Shown here: piece after piece, positions 1-8,423 of the stretch | Numbering within the stretch: the first letter of the stretch is position 1 | Layout of the letters: each line of letters starts with the position of its first letter | Assembly (NCBI GenBank): GCA_038116915.1 | Contig: JAYOEU010000002.1 | Location: 67,543-131,542 of the forward strand | Length of the DNA stretch: 64,000 bases | Source: JADHLJ01 sp038116915 | GTDB taxonomy: Bacteria > Pseudomonadota > Alphaproteobacteria > Thalassobaculales > Thalassobaculaceae | Reading direction: 5' to 3' | Program-made: the position numbers and the translations under genes | Notes under the pieces: generated by a model | Seen by the model: only the letters and a program-made list of their open reading frames with translations | What the model was told of the DNA's origin: nothing | Database searches by the model: none

Positions 1-816
1 CAGCGCGACACCGTCGTCGGTCAGCAGGTCCGACAGTTTGGAATAAAACTCGCCGTAATGCCTCGGTCCCACATGTTCCAGCATGCCGACCGAAACGATC
101 CTGTCGAAGCGGGCGGTGATGTTTCTATAGTCCTGCAGGCGGAACGTCACGCGGTTGGTCAGTCCGGCTTTCCAGGCTCGCTCGTTGCTGACTTTGTGCT
201 GTTCCCTCGACAGGGTGACCCCGTCGACCTTGATGTCGGCAAGGCCGGCGAGATAGAGGCCCATTCCGCCCCAGCCGGAGCCGATGTCGAGCAGGCGTTG
301 ACCGTCTTCCAGCAGTAGCTTGGCGGCGATATGCGCCTTCTTGCACTGTTGCGCGGTGGCGATATCGTCCTGCGGGCTGGTGAAATAGGCGCAGGAATAC
401 TGCCGGTCGGCATCCAGAAACAGATCGAACAACTCATCGCGCAGGTCATAGTGATGCGCGACCTTGCGTTGCGCTATGCCGATCGGGTTGTACGTACGGA
501 TCGCCGCCTGGATGTCGCGGAAAAAATTCAGCAAACGCTGAAGTTTCGTGGCTTCCAGATCCCGCTGGCTGGCCGTGCAGATTTCAATGAAATCCCGGAG
601 CGAGCCTTCTTCGACAACCAGCGTGCCGTCCATATAGGCTTCGCCGGCTGCCAGTTGGGGGTTGTGAAAAAGGCGGAAATGCAGGGCGGGATCAGTCAGG
701 CGGATCGTTGCGGAAGGTCCGTCGCTACCGGCGAGGCGGTGCGTTCGCCCCTTCGCATCTATTACGGTGAGCGAGCCATACTTGATAACGTTCTTGAACG
801 ATGTTCCCGCAAACAT
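1..816 (-). CDS. cfa: Cyclopropane-fatty-acyl-phospholipid synthase (partial, C-terminus outside window)
   Basis: This enzyme transfers a methylene group from S-adenosylmethionine to the double bond of unsaturated acyl chains in membrane phospholipids. The 272 residues in the window read continuously to base 1. They contain the SAM-binding motif LLDIGSGWGGMGLYLA, then TLSREQHKVS and SVGMLEHVG, all typical of the CFA synthase methyltransferase fold. The N-terminal region (DPALHFRLFHNPQLAAGEAYMDG) is the characteristic lipid-binding part. Family members are about 380-410 residues, so roughly 110-140 C-terminal residues are missing at the window edge. The ATG at 816 follows a GGAGG 10 bases upstream; an in-frame ATG at 864 is a possible alternative. 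No neighbour on the same strand suggests an operon within the window. Confidence 0.93.
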   Translation of the reverse strand, partial: MFAGTSFKNVIKYGSLTVIDAKGRTHRLAGSDGPSATIRLTDPALHFRLFHNPQLAAGEAYMDGTLVVEEGSLRDFIEICTASQRDLEATKLQRLLNFFRDIQAAIRTYNPIGIAQRKVAHHYDLRDELFDLFLDADRQYSCAYFTSPQDDIATAQQCKKAHIAAKLLLEDGQRLLDIGSGWGGMGLYLAGLADIKVDGVTLSREQHKVSNERAWKAGLTNRVTFRLQDYRNITARFDRIVSVGMLEHVGPRHYGEFYSKLSDLLTDDGVAL

Positions 817-927
817 CGTGCCGTGACCTCCATTCGATTGGTCGGGATACTCCAATCGCGACATGAAGCCGGTGGGGAATAGTAACAAATCAACTCAATC
901 TCGGATAGTTTTCAAGGTTCCGGTCTT

Positions 928-939
928 TTGAGATCTCAA
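928..939. promoter_or_regulatory. Perfect 12-bp palindrome upstream of cfa
   Basis: The sequence TTGAGATCTCAA is its own reverse complement. It lies about 110 bases upstream of the cfa start in a gene-free stretch (865-1079). It could be an operator for cfa, but nothing else supports this and 12-bp palindromes can occur by chance. The rest of the stretch shows no convincing terminator or RNA gene. Confidence 0.25.
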
Positions 940-1079
940 GGAGAGAGAATCCCGCGAAAAGGGAACGCTCGCCGGACTGTTATCGAAGTCTCAACTGGTT
1001 CAAATACCGGCCACTGATATCCGATTGATTTTCATGCGAATTCTTTCCAGCGCGTCGGCGCCGCTCGCTTCGCGCTATA

Positions 1080-1832
1080 TCAGTAGACCGCGCGTCCGCC
1101 GGACAAGTCGAAACAGGCGCCGGTGCTGAATCCGCAGCGGTCCGAGGCCAGCCAGCAGACCAGTTCGGCGCATTCCTCGGCGGTGCCCAGGCGTTGCATC
1201 GGGCTTTTGTCGATCATGATCTTCAGCAGAGCCGGATCGGCGTTCCGCGCCATCTCGGTATCGAGGGCCGCCGGCGCGATGCAGTTCACCAGCACGCCCG
1301 AGGTCGCGAGTTCCTTTCCCATCGTCTTCGTCAGCGCGATCACACCGGCTTTCGAGGCGCTGTAGGCGGCCATCAAGGGCGTGCCGTCCTTGCCGGCGAG
1401 CGACGCGATATTGACGATACGGCCCCAGCCCCGCGCGACCATTCCAGGCGCCGCCTGCTTGGAGCATAGAAAGGTGCCGGTGAGGTTTACGTCCAGGACC
1501 CGGCGCCAGACATCGCTTTCCAGGCTGGTGACCGGTCCTGGCGCGCCGATGATGCCGGCGCTGTTGACCAGGATATCGACCTTGCCATGGGCACTCTCCG
1601 CGCCGCGCAGCGCAGACGTCACCTGAGAGTCCTCGGAGATATCGACCGCAATCGCGGTCGCCCGGTCTCCGGCCTTGAGGCCCAGCAAGGCACGCTCGGC
1701 CTCGTCCCCGTCGGCGTCCCACAGCGCCACCCGGCCGCCACGTTCGAGAATCATCCTGGCGCTAGCGAGGCCGATTCCCCGCGCGCCGCCGGTGATCACC
1801 GCGACCTTGCCCTCGAAATCCCGCGTGGTCAT
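1080..1832 (-). CDS. SDR-family oxidoreductase (FabG-like)
   Basis: This is a classical short-chain dehydrogenase/reductase of 250 residues, the usual length. The NAD(P)-binding motif GGARGIG is near residue 14, NSAG near residue 87, and the catalytic S-YSASK pattern is in NIASLAGKDGTPLMAAYSASK. The substrate cannot be read from the sequence; FabG-like 3-oxoacyl or sugar reductases are the closest general class. The reading frame extends further upstream, but the ATG at 1832 begins the standard N-terminus (MTTRDFEGKVAVITGG). It lies 5 bases downstream of the small gene 1838-2098, so the two are probably co-transcribed. Confidence 0.9.
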   Translation of the reverse strand: MTTRDFEGKVAVITGGARGIGLASARMILERGGRVALWDADGDEAERALLGLKAGDRATAIAVDISEDSQVTSALRGAESAHGKVDILVNSAGIIGAPGPVTSLESDVWRRVLDVNLTGTFLCSKQAAPGMVARGWGRIVNIASLAGKDGTPLMAAYSASKAGVIALTKTMGKELATSGVLVNCIAPAALDTEMARNADPALLKIMIDKSPMQRLGTAEECAELVCWLASDRCGFSTGACFDLSGGRAVY

Positions 1833-1837
1833 GAAGA

Positions 1838-2098
1838 CTATCCCTGAAAGTTCGCGTCTTCGGACAGGGTGAACTCTCCGGCGCGGATCCGCTCCGGCCA
1901 TTCCGCCACCATCTCGGCGACGGATTCCTCGCCGTAATGCTCGATCATGTCGGTGAGCGCCGCGAAAATCGCCGAGGATGCCACCATCTCCGCCGAAATC
2001 CCCTGGGCGAGGGCATCCTCCCAAACCTCGAGGATCATTTTCAGCGCCAGGCGTTTTTGCTCGTCCTCGGGCAGGAACATGGCGTCGTCATGGGACAT
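1838..2098 (-). CDS. Small conserved-type hypothetical protein (86 aa)
   Basis: I do not recognise the family. The 86 residues are acidic and helix-rich (MSHDDAMFLPEDEQKRLALKMILEVWEDALAQG begins it in pieces), with no signal peptide, membrane segment or cysteine motif. The ATG at 2098 was chosen because upstream in-frame codons would run into mnmC's control region; an ATG at 2179 would overlap mnmC's start. It ends 5 bases before the SDR at 1832, which suggests a two-gene operon reading leftwards, divergent from mnmC. A role in protein-protein interaction is only a guess. Confidence 0.62.
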   Translation of the reverse strand: MSHDDAMFLPEDEQKRLALKMILEVWEDALAQGISAEMVASSAIFAALTDMIEHYGEESVAEMVAEWPERIRAGEFTLSEDANFQG

Positions 2099-2156
2099 CG
2101 CGATCTCGCGTTTCGGTGTGATTGAAGCGTCGGACGGGAGAATGCATGCTGGCCGT

Positions 2157-4160
2157 ATGAAAGTCACCCCATCCGCCATCGCCTATTACCAGCCGGAAAA
2201 CAGCCGTCCGGAGCCGGCGCCGCGCGGCGATCTCGATCCCGATCTCGTCTGGCGAGACCGGGGGACGCCGGCTTCGGCCCGCTTCGGCGACGTCTATTTC
2301 TCAAGCGAGAACGGCCTTGCGGAGGCCCGTCACACCTTCCTGGACGGGAACGGATTACCCGGCGCCTGGGCCGGCCGGGATTGCTTCGTGATCGGTGAGA
2401 CGGGATTCGGCACCGGCCTGAATTTTCTGGCCACATGGAAGGATTGGCGGGAAACCGCTCGGCCCGGCGCGATCCTGCATTACCTTGCGGTGGAGGGCTA
2501 TCCGCTAAGCCGCGAGCGGATGCGCGACTGCCTCGCGCCCTGGTCCGAACTGGCGCCGCTTGCAGCCGAGCTAGCCGAAGCCTATCCGCCGCTGCACGAC
2601 GGTTTTCACAGGATCTGGCTCGACGGGAACCGGGTCGTGCTCACATTGTTGATCGGCGAGGCTGGCGAGGTCCTCCGCGAGGCCGAGGCGGGCGTCGATG
2701 CGTGGTTTTTGGATGGTTTCGCTCCGGCGAGAAATCCGGCGATGTGGTCTCCGGAGGTCTTTGGCGAGATTGCGCGCCTGTCCGCCCCCGGCACGACATT
2801 GGCGACCTTCACGGTTGCCGGCACTGTCCGGCAAGGGCTCCAGGATGCCGGATTTGAAATCGCAAAGCGGCCGGGTTTCGGGCGGAAGAGGGAGATGCTG
2901 ACCGGTCGCTTCAAGGGTGCGCCGACATCGCGGTTGCCGCCCTGGTACGAATTGCCGCCGCCGATCCCCAGAAGCGGGCGAACCGCTATCATCGGCGCCG
3001 GCATCGCCGGGTGCGCGGCCGCGAACGCCCTGTCCCGGCGGGGCATCGCGGGTCTGCTGATCGATCGGCACGACGATGTGGCCGTCGAAGCATCCGGCAA
3101 TCCGGTTGCCCTGATCGCGCCGCGCACGGATCGGGGTTGGGGCGAGGCCGTGCTGTTTCATGACCGCGCGTTCCGGATGGCCGTGGCGGAAGTCGCGGCC
3201 GCCGGGGTGGACTGGCTGGGACGCGGGGCCCTGCGGCTCGTGGAGGAGGCCGAACCGCACGCGCGGCTCTGGGACGGCGCGATCACGCCGCTCGATCAGG
3301 CCGAGGCGTCCACAAAGGCCGGGATCTCTCTCGGTTCCGCCGCGTTCTGGTTTCCCGATGCCGGACTGATCGAGCCCGCGCGCCTCGCCAGACATCTCGC
3401 GCGGTCCTGGGAACGGTACAAGGCCGTTGGAGCCGGGGGCATCCGTCCTGACGCCGATCAATGGTGTGTGGAAGACGGATCCGGCTCGCGGATCACCGGG
3501 GCGGACGCGGTCATCGTCGCGGCGGCAAATGCTTCCGGTGGCTTCGGGGCCTTGGATTGGCTGCCTTTGACGCCAGTGCTTGGTCAGCTTTCCGGCGTTC
3601 CCCAATCCGATCGAAGCACTGCGCTGAAGACCACGCTGATCTGGGGTGGATATCTCACACCGGCATTGAAGGGAACGCATGTGCTCGGCGCGACCCATGA
3701 ACGCGGCGACTTTGATCCCGCCGTCTGGCCGTGGCCCGCCACGTGCTCCGGCCATGAACACAACTTTCTGGGGGTGCCGACGGCGGTCGGAACGCTGTTC
3801 GGTCGCCAAGATTTCAGGAACTGGATTGGCAGAACCTCGCTTCGATGCACCCTGCCTGACCATCTGCCAGCTGCGGGACCGGTCGCACGAGCCGACCGAT
3901 TCTTTGAGCGTTTTGACAGGCTGCGACACGGTCCCCGCGGGCGATTTCCGGTGGCCCCGGACTATCATCCGGGCTTGTTCGTCCTCACCGGTCTCGGAGG
4001 ACGGGGCGTAACCACCGCGCCGCTGGCGGCGGAGTTGCTGGTCAGTCAGATGCTGGGAGAGCCTTGGCCGATCGAGCGGCGGCAGGCTTTGGCCCTGTCG
4101 CCGTCGCGTTTCCTGGTCCGCCGCGCACGCCAGGGTGGGAGTGAAAGGGACTGGCCGTGA
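2157..4160 (+). CDS. mnmC: Bifunctional tRNA (mnm5s2U34) biosynthesis enzyme MnmC
   Basis: MnmC completes 5-methylaminomethyl-(2-thio)uridine at the wobble position of certain tRNAs. The FAD domain removes the carboxymethyl group and the methyltransferase domain adds a methyl from SAM. The protein has 667 residues, normal for the two-domain form. The N-terminal methyltransferase domain shows GETGFGTGLNFLATW near residue 80 and DAWFLDGFAPARNPAMW near residue 180. The C-terminal oxidase begins with the FAD motif AIIGAGIAGCAAANAL near residue 277 and ends with the GLGGRGVTTAPLAAELL segment typical of DAO-fold enzymes. The ATG at 2157 fits the family N-terminus; an in-frame ATG at 2142 is possible. 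Its stop overlaps the GTG start of the next gene by four bases. Confidence 0.95.
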   Translation: MKVTPSAIAYYQPENSRPEPAPRGDLDPDLVWRDRGTPASARFGDVYFSSENGLAEARHTFLDGNGLPGAWAGRDCFVIGETGFGTGLNFLATWKDWRETARPGAILHYLAVEGYPLSRERMRDCLAPWSELAPLAAELAEAYPPLHDGFHRIWLDGNRVVLTLLIGEAGEVLREAEAGVDAWFLDGFAPARNPAMWSPEVFGEIARLSAPGTTLATFTVAGTVRQGLQDAGFEIAKRPGFGRKREMLTGRFKGAPTSRLPPWYELPPPIPRSGRTAIIGAGIAGCAAANALSRRGIAGLLIDRHDDVAVEASGNPVALIAPRTDRGWGEAVLFHDRAFRMAVAEVAAAGVDWLGRGALRLVEEAEPHARLWDGAITPLDQAEASTKAGISLGSAAFWFPDAGLIEPARLARHLARSWERYKAVGAGGIRPDADQWCVEDGSGSRITGADAVIVAAANASGGFGALDWLPLTPVLGQLSGVPQSDRSTALKTTLIWGGYLTPALKGTHVLGATHERGDFDPAVWPWPATCSGHEHNFLGVPTAVGTLFGRQDFRNWIGRTSLRCTLPDHLPAAGPVARADRFFERFDRLRHGPRGRFPVAPDYHPGLFVLTGLGGRGVTTAPLAAELLVSQMLGEPWPIERRQALALSPSRFLVRRARQGGSERDWP

Positions 4161-5143
4161 GCAGAGAGGGTGGGAACCGTTGGATCGAGCTTCGCCGCGC
4201 CGTGGCGGCATTCGGCTGCCTGGTCTTGACGCTCGCTGCCGTGCCGGCGGTGTCCCGGGCCGAGATCGCCGCGCGGCCCGGGCTGATTTGGGACGTTGCG
4301 GCTCGCGCGCCGATCACCCGCCAAGCGCTGGAGGAGCGCCTCGCGGGGACCGCATATATCCTCCTTGGCGAAAAGCACGACAATGCCGGCCATCACCTGT
4401 TGCAGGGCGAGATTCTGGCGCGGTTGACGCGGGCGGGACGGCGCCCGGCCCTGGTCTGGGAAATGCTGCCCCGCCGCGCGCAAGGCGCTATCGACGCCTA
4501 TCTGGCGCGGCGGGACGCGGATCCGGATGGTTTCGCGTCGGTGGTGGGTTGGGACAATCTCGGTTGGGGGGATTGGGAGCCCTACCGTTCGATCGCATCT
4601 GGGGCTATCGCCGGAGGGTTGCGGCAGTTCGCCGGCGGGCTCGACCGTTCCGACCTCAAGGCTATCGGCAAGGGCGGATTGGGCGCTCTGCCGGACGACC
4701 TGTCAGCCCGGCTTTCGGGAGGCGATCCTCTTACGCCGCCGCAAAGGAAACTGATCGAGGACGCGGTCCATGAGGGCCATTGCGGATTTGTGCCGCGTGC
4801 CCATCTTGGTCCGATGATTTCGGTCCAGATCGCGCGGGATCTGGCCTTGGCCGATGCGCTGGCCCGTTCTGCGCCGCCGGAAGGCGCGGTTTTGATCGCC
4901 GGAGCTCAGCATGTGAGACGCGATGCCGGCGCGCCGATCCATCTCGCTCGCATGCGGCCCGGCGCCGCGGCGATCAGCCTGCGTTTCGTCGAGGTCGACC
5001 CGGATCAGGCGCCCGATCCCCTGGCGCTCGCGAGGACTGGCGCCCATGACATCCTCTGGTTCACCGGGCCGGGTCCGGACAAGGACTATTGCGGAGATCT
5101 CGCCCGGCGCTTCGGCAAGAAGCACGCGCGGTCAACCAAGTGA
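4157..5143 (+). CDS. ChaN-family heme-binding/uptake protein
   Basis: This 328-residue protein matches the ChaN/DUF399 family, whose members bind heme at the cell surface or in the periplasm. The N-terminus has basic residues, a hydrophobic core (AFGCLVLTLAAVPAVSRA) and a likely signal-peptidase site. It then has the family's YILLGEKHDNAGHHLLQGEIL segment near residue 68 and ALVWEMLPRRAQ, followed by LIAGAQHVRRDAGAP near residue 245. It starts with GTG, overlapping the mnmC stop (GTGA), so translation is probably coupled. A Cys in the signal region (GC) might indicate a lipoprotein, but the lipobox is not convincing. The link to mnmC appears positional rather than functional. Confidence 0.82.
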   Translation: MSREGGNRWIELRRAVAAFGCLVLTLAAVPAVSRAEIAARPGLIWDVAARAPITRQALEERLAGTAYILLGEKHDNAGHHLLQGEILARLTRAGRRPALVWEMLPRRAQGAIDAYLARRDADPDGFASVVGWDNLGWGDWEPYRSIASGAIAGGLRQFAGGLDRSDLKAIGKGGLGALPDDLSARLSGGDPLTPPQRKLIEDAVHEGHCGFVPRAHLGPMISVQIARDLALADALARSAPPEGAVLIAGAQHVRRDAGAPIHLARMRPGAAAISLRFVEVDPDQAPDPLALARTGAHDILWFTGPGPDKDYCGDLARRFGKKHARSTK

Positions 5144-5147
5144 CGGA

Positions 5148-5167
5148 CCCGAGCGTCGGCGCTCGGG
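5148..5167. terminator. Hairpin between convergent genes
   Basis: An 8-bp perfect stem (CCCGAGCG/CGCTCGGG) closes a TCGG tetraloop, between the stop of the chaN-like gene (5143) and the stop of the tcuA-like gene (5169). The position suits a bidirectional terminator, but there is no T-tract on either side. Confidence 0.45.
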
Positions 5168-5168
5168 C

Positions 5169-6665
5169 TCAGGCGCCGGAATTGTGGCCCATCATCGCTT
5201 CCTTGCCCGCCGATGCGCCGGCGATGCGGCCGAAGACCGCGCCATTGATCAGGCCGCTGCCGCCCGGATAGTTGAAATAGAAGATGCCGCCGACCATTTC
5301 GCCGGCCGCGAACAGACCCTTCAGGGGCTTGTAGTCGGTGCTCTGGACCTGGGCGTTGCCGTCGATCCGCACCCCGCCGAAGGTGAAGGTGATGCCGCAG
5401 GTCACCTGATAGGCCTCGAACGGTCCCTCGTCGATGGTGTTGGCCCAGTTTGACTTGACCACGTCCAGGCCCTTGGTGGTGCGGCCGTCCTTGACGTTCG
5501 GGTTGAACGGGATATCGGTGCGCACGGCGGCATTCCAGCGCTTGATCTCATCGATGAAGGCCTCGGCGTTGACGCCCTCGAGCTTGCCGGCGAGTTCCTC
5601 GATCGTGTTGCCCGTTACCTTGGTCACCTGGCGGATGCGGTACTCGTCCCGCAAAAGGTGGATCACCTTCTGGTCGAAGATCTGCCAGGCGAACTGGTTC
5701 GGTTGATTGAGGATTACCCGTCCGTATTTCGCATAGGTGTAGTTCCGGAAGTCGGCGCCCTCGTCGACGAAGCGCCGTCCGGTCGCATTGACCATGATGC
5801 CGAACGGATAGCTGTGCTTCTGGAACGCATCGCCGACCGCGAGGTCGCCGAATTCCGGCGCGTTGCGCTCCCAGCCGACCGCATGACAGCCCGACCAGTT
5901 GCCCATGGTGCTGGCTCCGGCATCGGTCGCCATGCGGATGCCGTCGCCGACATTGTAGGGGGTGCCGCGCACCTTCGCGAGATCCCAACCGGGGCCGAGA
6001 TAGCGGGTGCGCCACTCGCTGTTGGCCTGAAAGCCGCCGGCCGCCAGCACCACCGCCTTGGCGGCGACTTCCTTGACCACGCCCTCGTGGCGGATCTTGA
6101 CGCCGGAGACCTTGACGCCGTCGCTGATCAGGTCCAACGCGCGGGCCTCGAACAGGATGTCGATGCCCCGGTCCTTCGCCGCCTTCCACTCGGCTTCGAC
6201 CAGACCCGGGCCGCCGCCATAAGCCTCGACCGTGAGGCCACCCCAGAACTTGAACTTGCCGTCCACCTTGAAGGCCTGCCGGCCCCAGATAGGCGCGAAG
6301 CGGACACCCTTGCCGCGCAGCCATTTCAGGGTCTCGAAGCTGTTCTTGACCAGGATCTCGACCAGTTCGGGATCGGTGCGGTACTCGGTCACCCGGAACA
6401 TGTCGTCGAAGAACTGATCCTCGGTATAGGTGCCGAAATCGGTGATCTCGCATTCGGCGTCGGTGAGGTCAGGCATCAGTTCACGCAGGTCGTCGACGCC
6501 ATTGTAGACGGTGCGGATCGCGCCGGCGGTAAACCTTGTGTTGCCGCCGCCAAGCTCCTCCGGCGCGGCCTCCAGCACCAGCACCTTGGCCCCGCTTTCT
6601 TCCGCCGAAAGGGCGGCGCACATGGCGGCGTTTCCAGCGCCGACGATAACGACATCATAATTCAT
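5169..6665 (-). CDS. tcuA: FAD-dependent dehydrogenase, TcuA (tricarballylate dehydrogenase)-like
   Basis: This 498-residue flavoprotein belongs to the fumarate reductase/succinate dehydrogenase flavoprotein superfamily. TcuA oxidises tricarballylate to cis-aconitate. The FAD-binding motif DVVIVGAGNAAMCAAL is at the N-terminus, the GGGNTRFTAGAIR segment is near residue 40, AVVLAAGGFQANSEW is mid-protein, and the C-terminal FAD clamp reads GLFAAGEMVGGIFYFNYPGGSGLINGAVFGR in pieces. The length and the GGGNTRFTAGA signature fit TcuA-like proteins best, but no tcuB or tcuC neighbour is present, so the substrate is uncertain. The ATG at 6665 has a clear family N-terminus. The upstream gap holds a 12-bp palindrome that may be its operator. 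Confidence 0.8.
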   Translation of the reverse strand: MNYDVVIVGAGNAAMCAALSAEESGAKVLVLEAAPEELGGGNTRFTAGAIRTVYNGVDDLRELMPDLTDAECEITDFGTYTEDQFFDDMFRVTEYRTDPELVEILVKNSFETLKWLRGKGVRFAPIWGRQAFKVDGKFKFWGGLTVEAYGGGPGLVEAEWKAAKDRGIDILFEARALDLISDGVKVSGVKIRHEGVVKEVAAKAVVLAAGGFQANSEWRTRYLGPGWDLAKVRGTPYNVGDGIRMATDAGASTMGNWSGCHAVGWERNAPEFGDLAVGDAFQKHSYPFGIMVNATGRRFVDEGADFRNYTYAKYGRVILNQPNQFAWQIFDQKVIHLLRDEYRIRQVTKVTGNTIEELAGKLEGVNAEAFIDEIKRWNAAVRTDIPFNPNVKDGRTTKGLDVVKSNWANTIDEGPFEAYQVTCGITFTFGGVRIDGNAQVQSTDYKPLKGLFAAGEMVGGIFYFNYPGGSGLINGAVFGRIAGASAGKEAMMGHNSGA

Positions 6666-6744
6666 CTTTGGAACCCTCTATTGTCCGATCGATCCGCCGC
6701 GGCAATTGCGGCGCCAAGGTCGCCGGTATCTAGCATCGTCACCG

Positions 6745-6756
6745 ATTGTATACAAT
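6745..6756. promoter_or_regulatory. Candidate GntR-type operator upstream of tcuA
   Basis: ATTGTATACAAT is a perfect 12-bp palindrome about 80 bases upstream of the tcuA start. The TTGTATACAA core resembles operators of GntR-family regulators. The same TGTATACA core occurs upstream of the livGFHMK operon at 17872. No GntR gene is present in the window. Confidence 0.45.
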
Positions 6757-6789
6757 GAGCCTATCTGTCGCGGGCGGATGGTTGCCAGG

Positions 6790-6860
6790 ACCCTTCGAGA
6801 CACGGCCTTAAGGCCGTTCCTCAGGGTGAGTCGGTTAGCTGACAAGACTCACCCTGAGGA
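6790..6860. repeat. Nested palindromic intergenic repeat
   Basis: Two inverted repeats lie side by side. ACGGCCTTAAGGCCGT (6802-6817) is a perfect 16-bp palindrome. A 13-bp pair, CCTCAGGGTGAGT (6819-6831) and ACTCACCCTGAGG (6847-6859), encloses a 15-base loop. The arrangement, with a leading CCCTTCGAGACA, looks like the dispersed palindromic elements common in alphaproteobacterial intergenic DNA. It lies between divergent tcuA and the uracil-DNA glycosylase-family gene. Confidence 0.6.
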
Positions 6861-6924
6861 GCATGCGCTTGAACAATCTCACGCCACCTTCCAAATTCGA
6901 TGGACATACCAACCGGAGGCATTC

Positions 6925-7512
6925 GTGCCTGACGCCCTTAACACACTGCTTGCCGAAATCCGTGCCTGCACCCATTGCCGGGAGCATCTACCGCTCGGTC
7001 CACGGCCGGTCGTGGTGGCGAATAGCGCGGCGAAAGTGTTGATCATCGGGCAGGCGCCCGGAACCAAGGTGCACGAAACCGGCATTCCCTGGAACGACAG
7101 GTCGGGCGATATCCTGCGTGGCTGGATGGGTGTGGACCGCGAATTGTTCTACGAGGCCCGGAAGATCGCGATCATGCCGATGGGCTTCTGCTATCCCGGG
7201 GTTCTGAAAAATGGCGGCGACGCTCCGCCCCGGCCGGAATGCGCGCCGATGTGGCATGACCGGCTGCGCGCGCATCTGCCGAATGTCGAGCTTACCCTGC
7301 TCGCCGGCATGTATGCCCAGGCGGCGTATCTCGGGACGGCGCGGCGCAAGACCCTGACCGAGACGGTCGCGGCCTGGCGGGACTACGGGCCGGATATCAT
7401 TCCTTTGCCGCACCCCTCCTGGCGCTCCGGCAACCTGATCCGCAAGAACCCCTGGTTCGAAACCGGGTTGTTGCCCGATCTGAAGCGACGTGTGAAAGAT
7501 CTTTTGAGCTAA
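6925..7512 (+). CDS. Uracil-DNA glycosylase superfamily protein
   Basis: This 195-residue protein belongs to the uracil-DNA glycosylase superfamily (COG1573-like). It shows LIIGQAPGTKVHETGIPWNDRSGDILR near residue 35, corresponding to the uracil-binding and water-activating loop, and the C-terminal LPHPSWRSGN segment that matches the DNA-intercalation loop. Only one CxxC pair (CTHC near residue 14) is visible, so a complete four-cysteine iron-sulfur site, as in families 4 and 5, is not evident. The GTG at 6925 is preceded by GGAGG with a 6-base spacer. The open frame continues upstream to 6706, but that part covers the palindromic repeat and is not protein-like. Its stop codon overlaps the region preceding the pirin gene. 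Confidence 0.82.
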   Translation: MPDALNTLLAEIRACTHCREHLPLGPRPVVVANSAAKVLIIGQAPGTKVHETGIPWNDRSGDILRGWMGVDRELFYEARKIAIMPMGFCYPGVLKNGGDAPPRPECAPMWHDRLRAHLPNVELTLLAGMYAQAAYLGTARRKTLTETVAAWRDYGPDIIPLPHPSWRSGNLIRKNPWFETGLLPDLKRRVKDLLS

Positions 7513-7526
7513 TGGAGAAGCCAGTC

Positions 7527-8408
7527 ATGAGTGTGAGCGACCTGCGCCTAATCGACCGGATCGTCACCGCCCATCAGCAGCGCGAGGGGGCAGGTTTCAT
7601 GGTCCGCCGCCCGGTGCCGACGGTCGGGCTGGACCAGGTCGACCCGTTTCTGATGCTGGACGAGGTCGGGCCGGTAACCTACGCGCCCGGCAAGGCAATC
7701 GGCGCGCCGGACCACCCGCATCGCGGTTTCGAGACGGTTTCCTACATCCTCGCCGGGGAAAAGCTGCATGAGGATTCCACCGGCAAAAGCCAGCTGATCC
7801 GCGCCGGTGACGTGCAGTGGATGATGGCCGGCGCCGGCATTGTGCATTCGGAATTGCCAGGCCCTGATTTCAAGGCGGCGGGCGGTTTGGCGCACGGTTT
7901 TCAGATCTGGGTCAATCTGCCGGCGGCGGCGAAGTTCACCACGCCGGGCTACCAGTACCTGCCGGCCGCCGAAATCCCAACGGCGCAAAGCCCCGACGGG
8001 CTGATCGACGTGACCGTGGTGGCCGGCGAGGCCTTCGGTGTTGAGGCCGCGATCGGTACGCATACCCCGATCTGGTTGCAGGATTGGCGGGTCAAACCCA
8101 GCGCGGATGCCGAGGTCGAGATCGATCCGGCGTTCAATGCCGCTGCCTATGTCTTCGATGGCGCGGTCGGTTTCGGCGAAATCGCCGAGATCGTTGAACG
8201 CGGTCAGATGGCGGTTTTCGGATCGGGCGGCCGGTTGCGGGTCTCGGCGCCGGCAAACTCCGACGGAGGACGCTTTCTTCTCCTGGCCGGCGAACCTTTG
8301 AACGAACCGGTCGCGCGGTACGGCCCCTTTGTCATGAATACCCGCGACGAATTGGTCGCGGCCTTCGACGATTTTCAGTCCGGGGCGATGGGTGTTATCG
8401 AGCGATAA
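7527..8408 (+). CDS. Pirin family protein
   Basis: Pirins are bicupin proteins; bacterial members can act as quercetin 2,3-dioxygenases or bind metabolic enzymes. This one has 293 residues, the usual size. The N-terminal cupin carries the metal-ligand pattern DHPHRGFETVSYIL, then KLHEDSTG and GAGIVHSE, which supply the expected His and Glu ligands. The C-terminal cupin is present but lacks metal ligands, as is normal. I chose the ATG at 7527 because GGAGAAG lies 5-6 bases upstream. An ATG at 7512, overlapping the previous stop, is in frame and would add five residues. Cellular substrate unknown. Confidence 0.9.
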   Translation: MSVSDLRLIDRIVTAHQQREGAGFMVRRPVPTVGLDQVDPFLMLDEVGPVTYAPGKAIGAPDHPHRGFETVSYILAGEKLHEDSTGKSQLIRAGDVQWMMAGAGIVHSELPGPDFKAAGGLAHGFQIWVNLPAAAKFTTPGYQYLPAAEIPTAQSPDGLIDVTVVAGEAFGVEAAIGTHTPIWLQDWRVKPSADAEVEIDPAFNAAAYVFDGAVGFGEIAEIVERGQMAVFGSGGRLRVSAPANSDGGRFLLLAGEPLNEPVARYGPFVMNTRDELVAAFDDFQSGAMGVIER

Positions 8409-8423
8409 AAGCCTCCAGCGGTC

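Noticed and set aside
2571..4211. 546-codon open frame on the minus strand opposite mnmC
   Set aside because: It mirrors the coding of mnmC in an antisense frame, is rich in Arg/Gly/Pro and has no recognisable domain. Long antisense frames are expected in GC-rich DNA.
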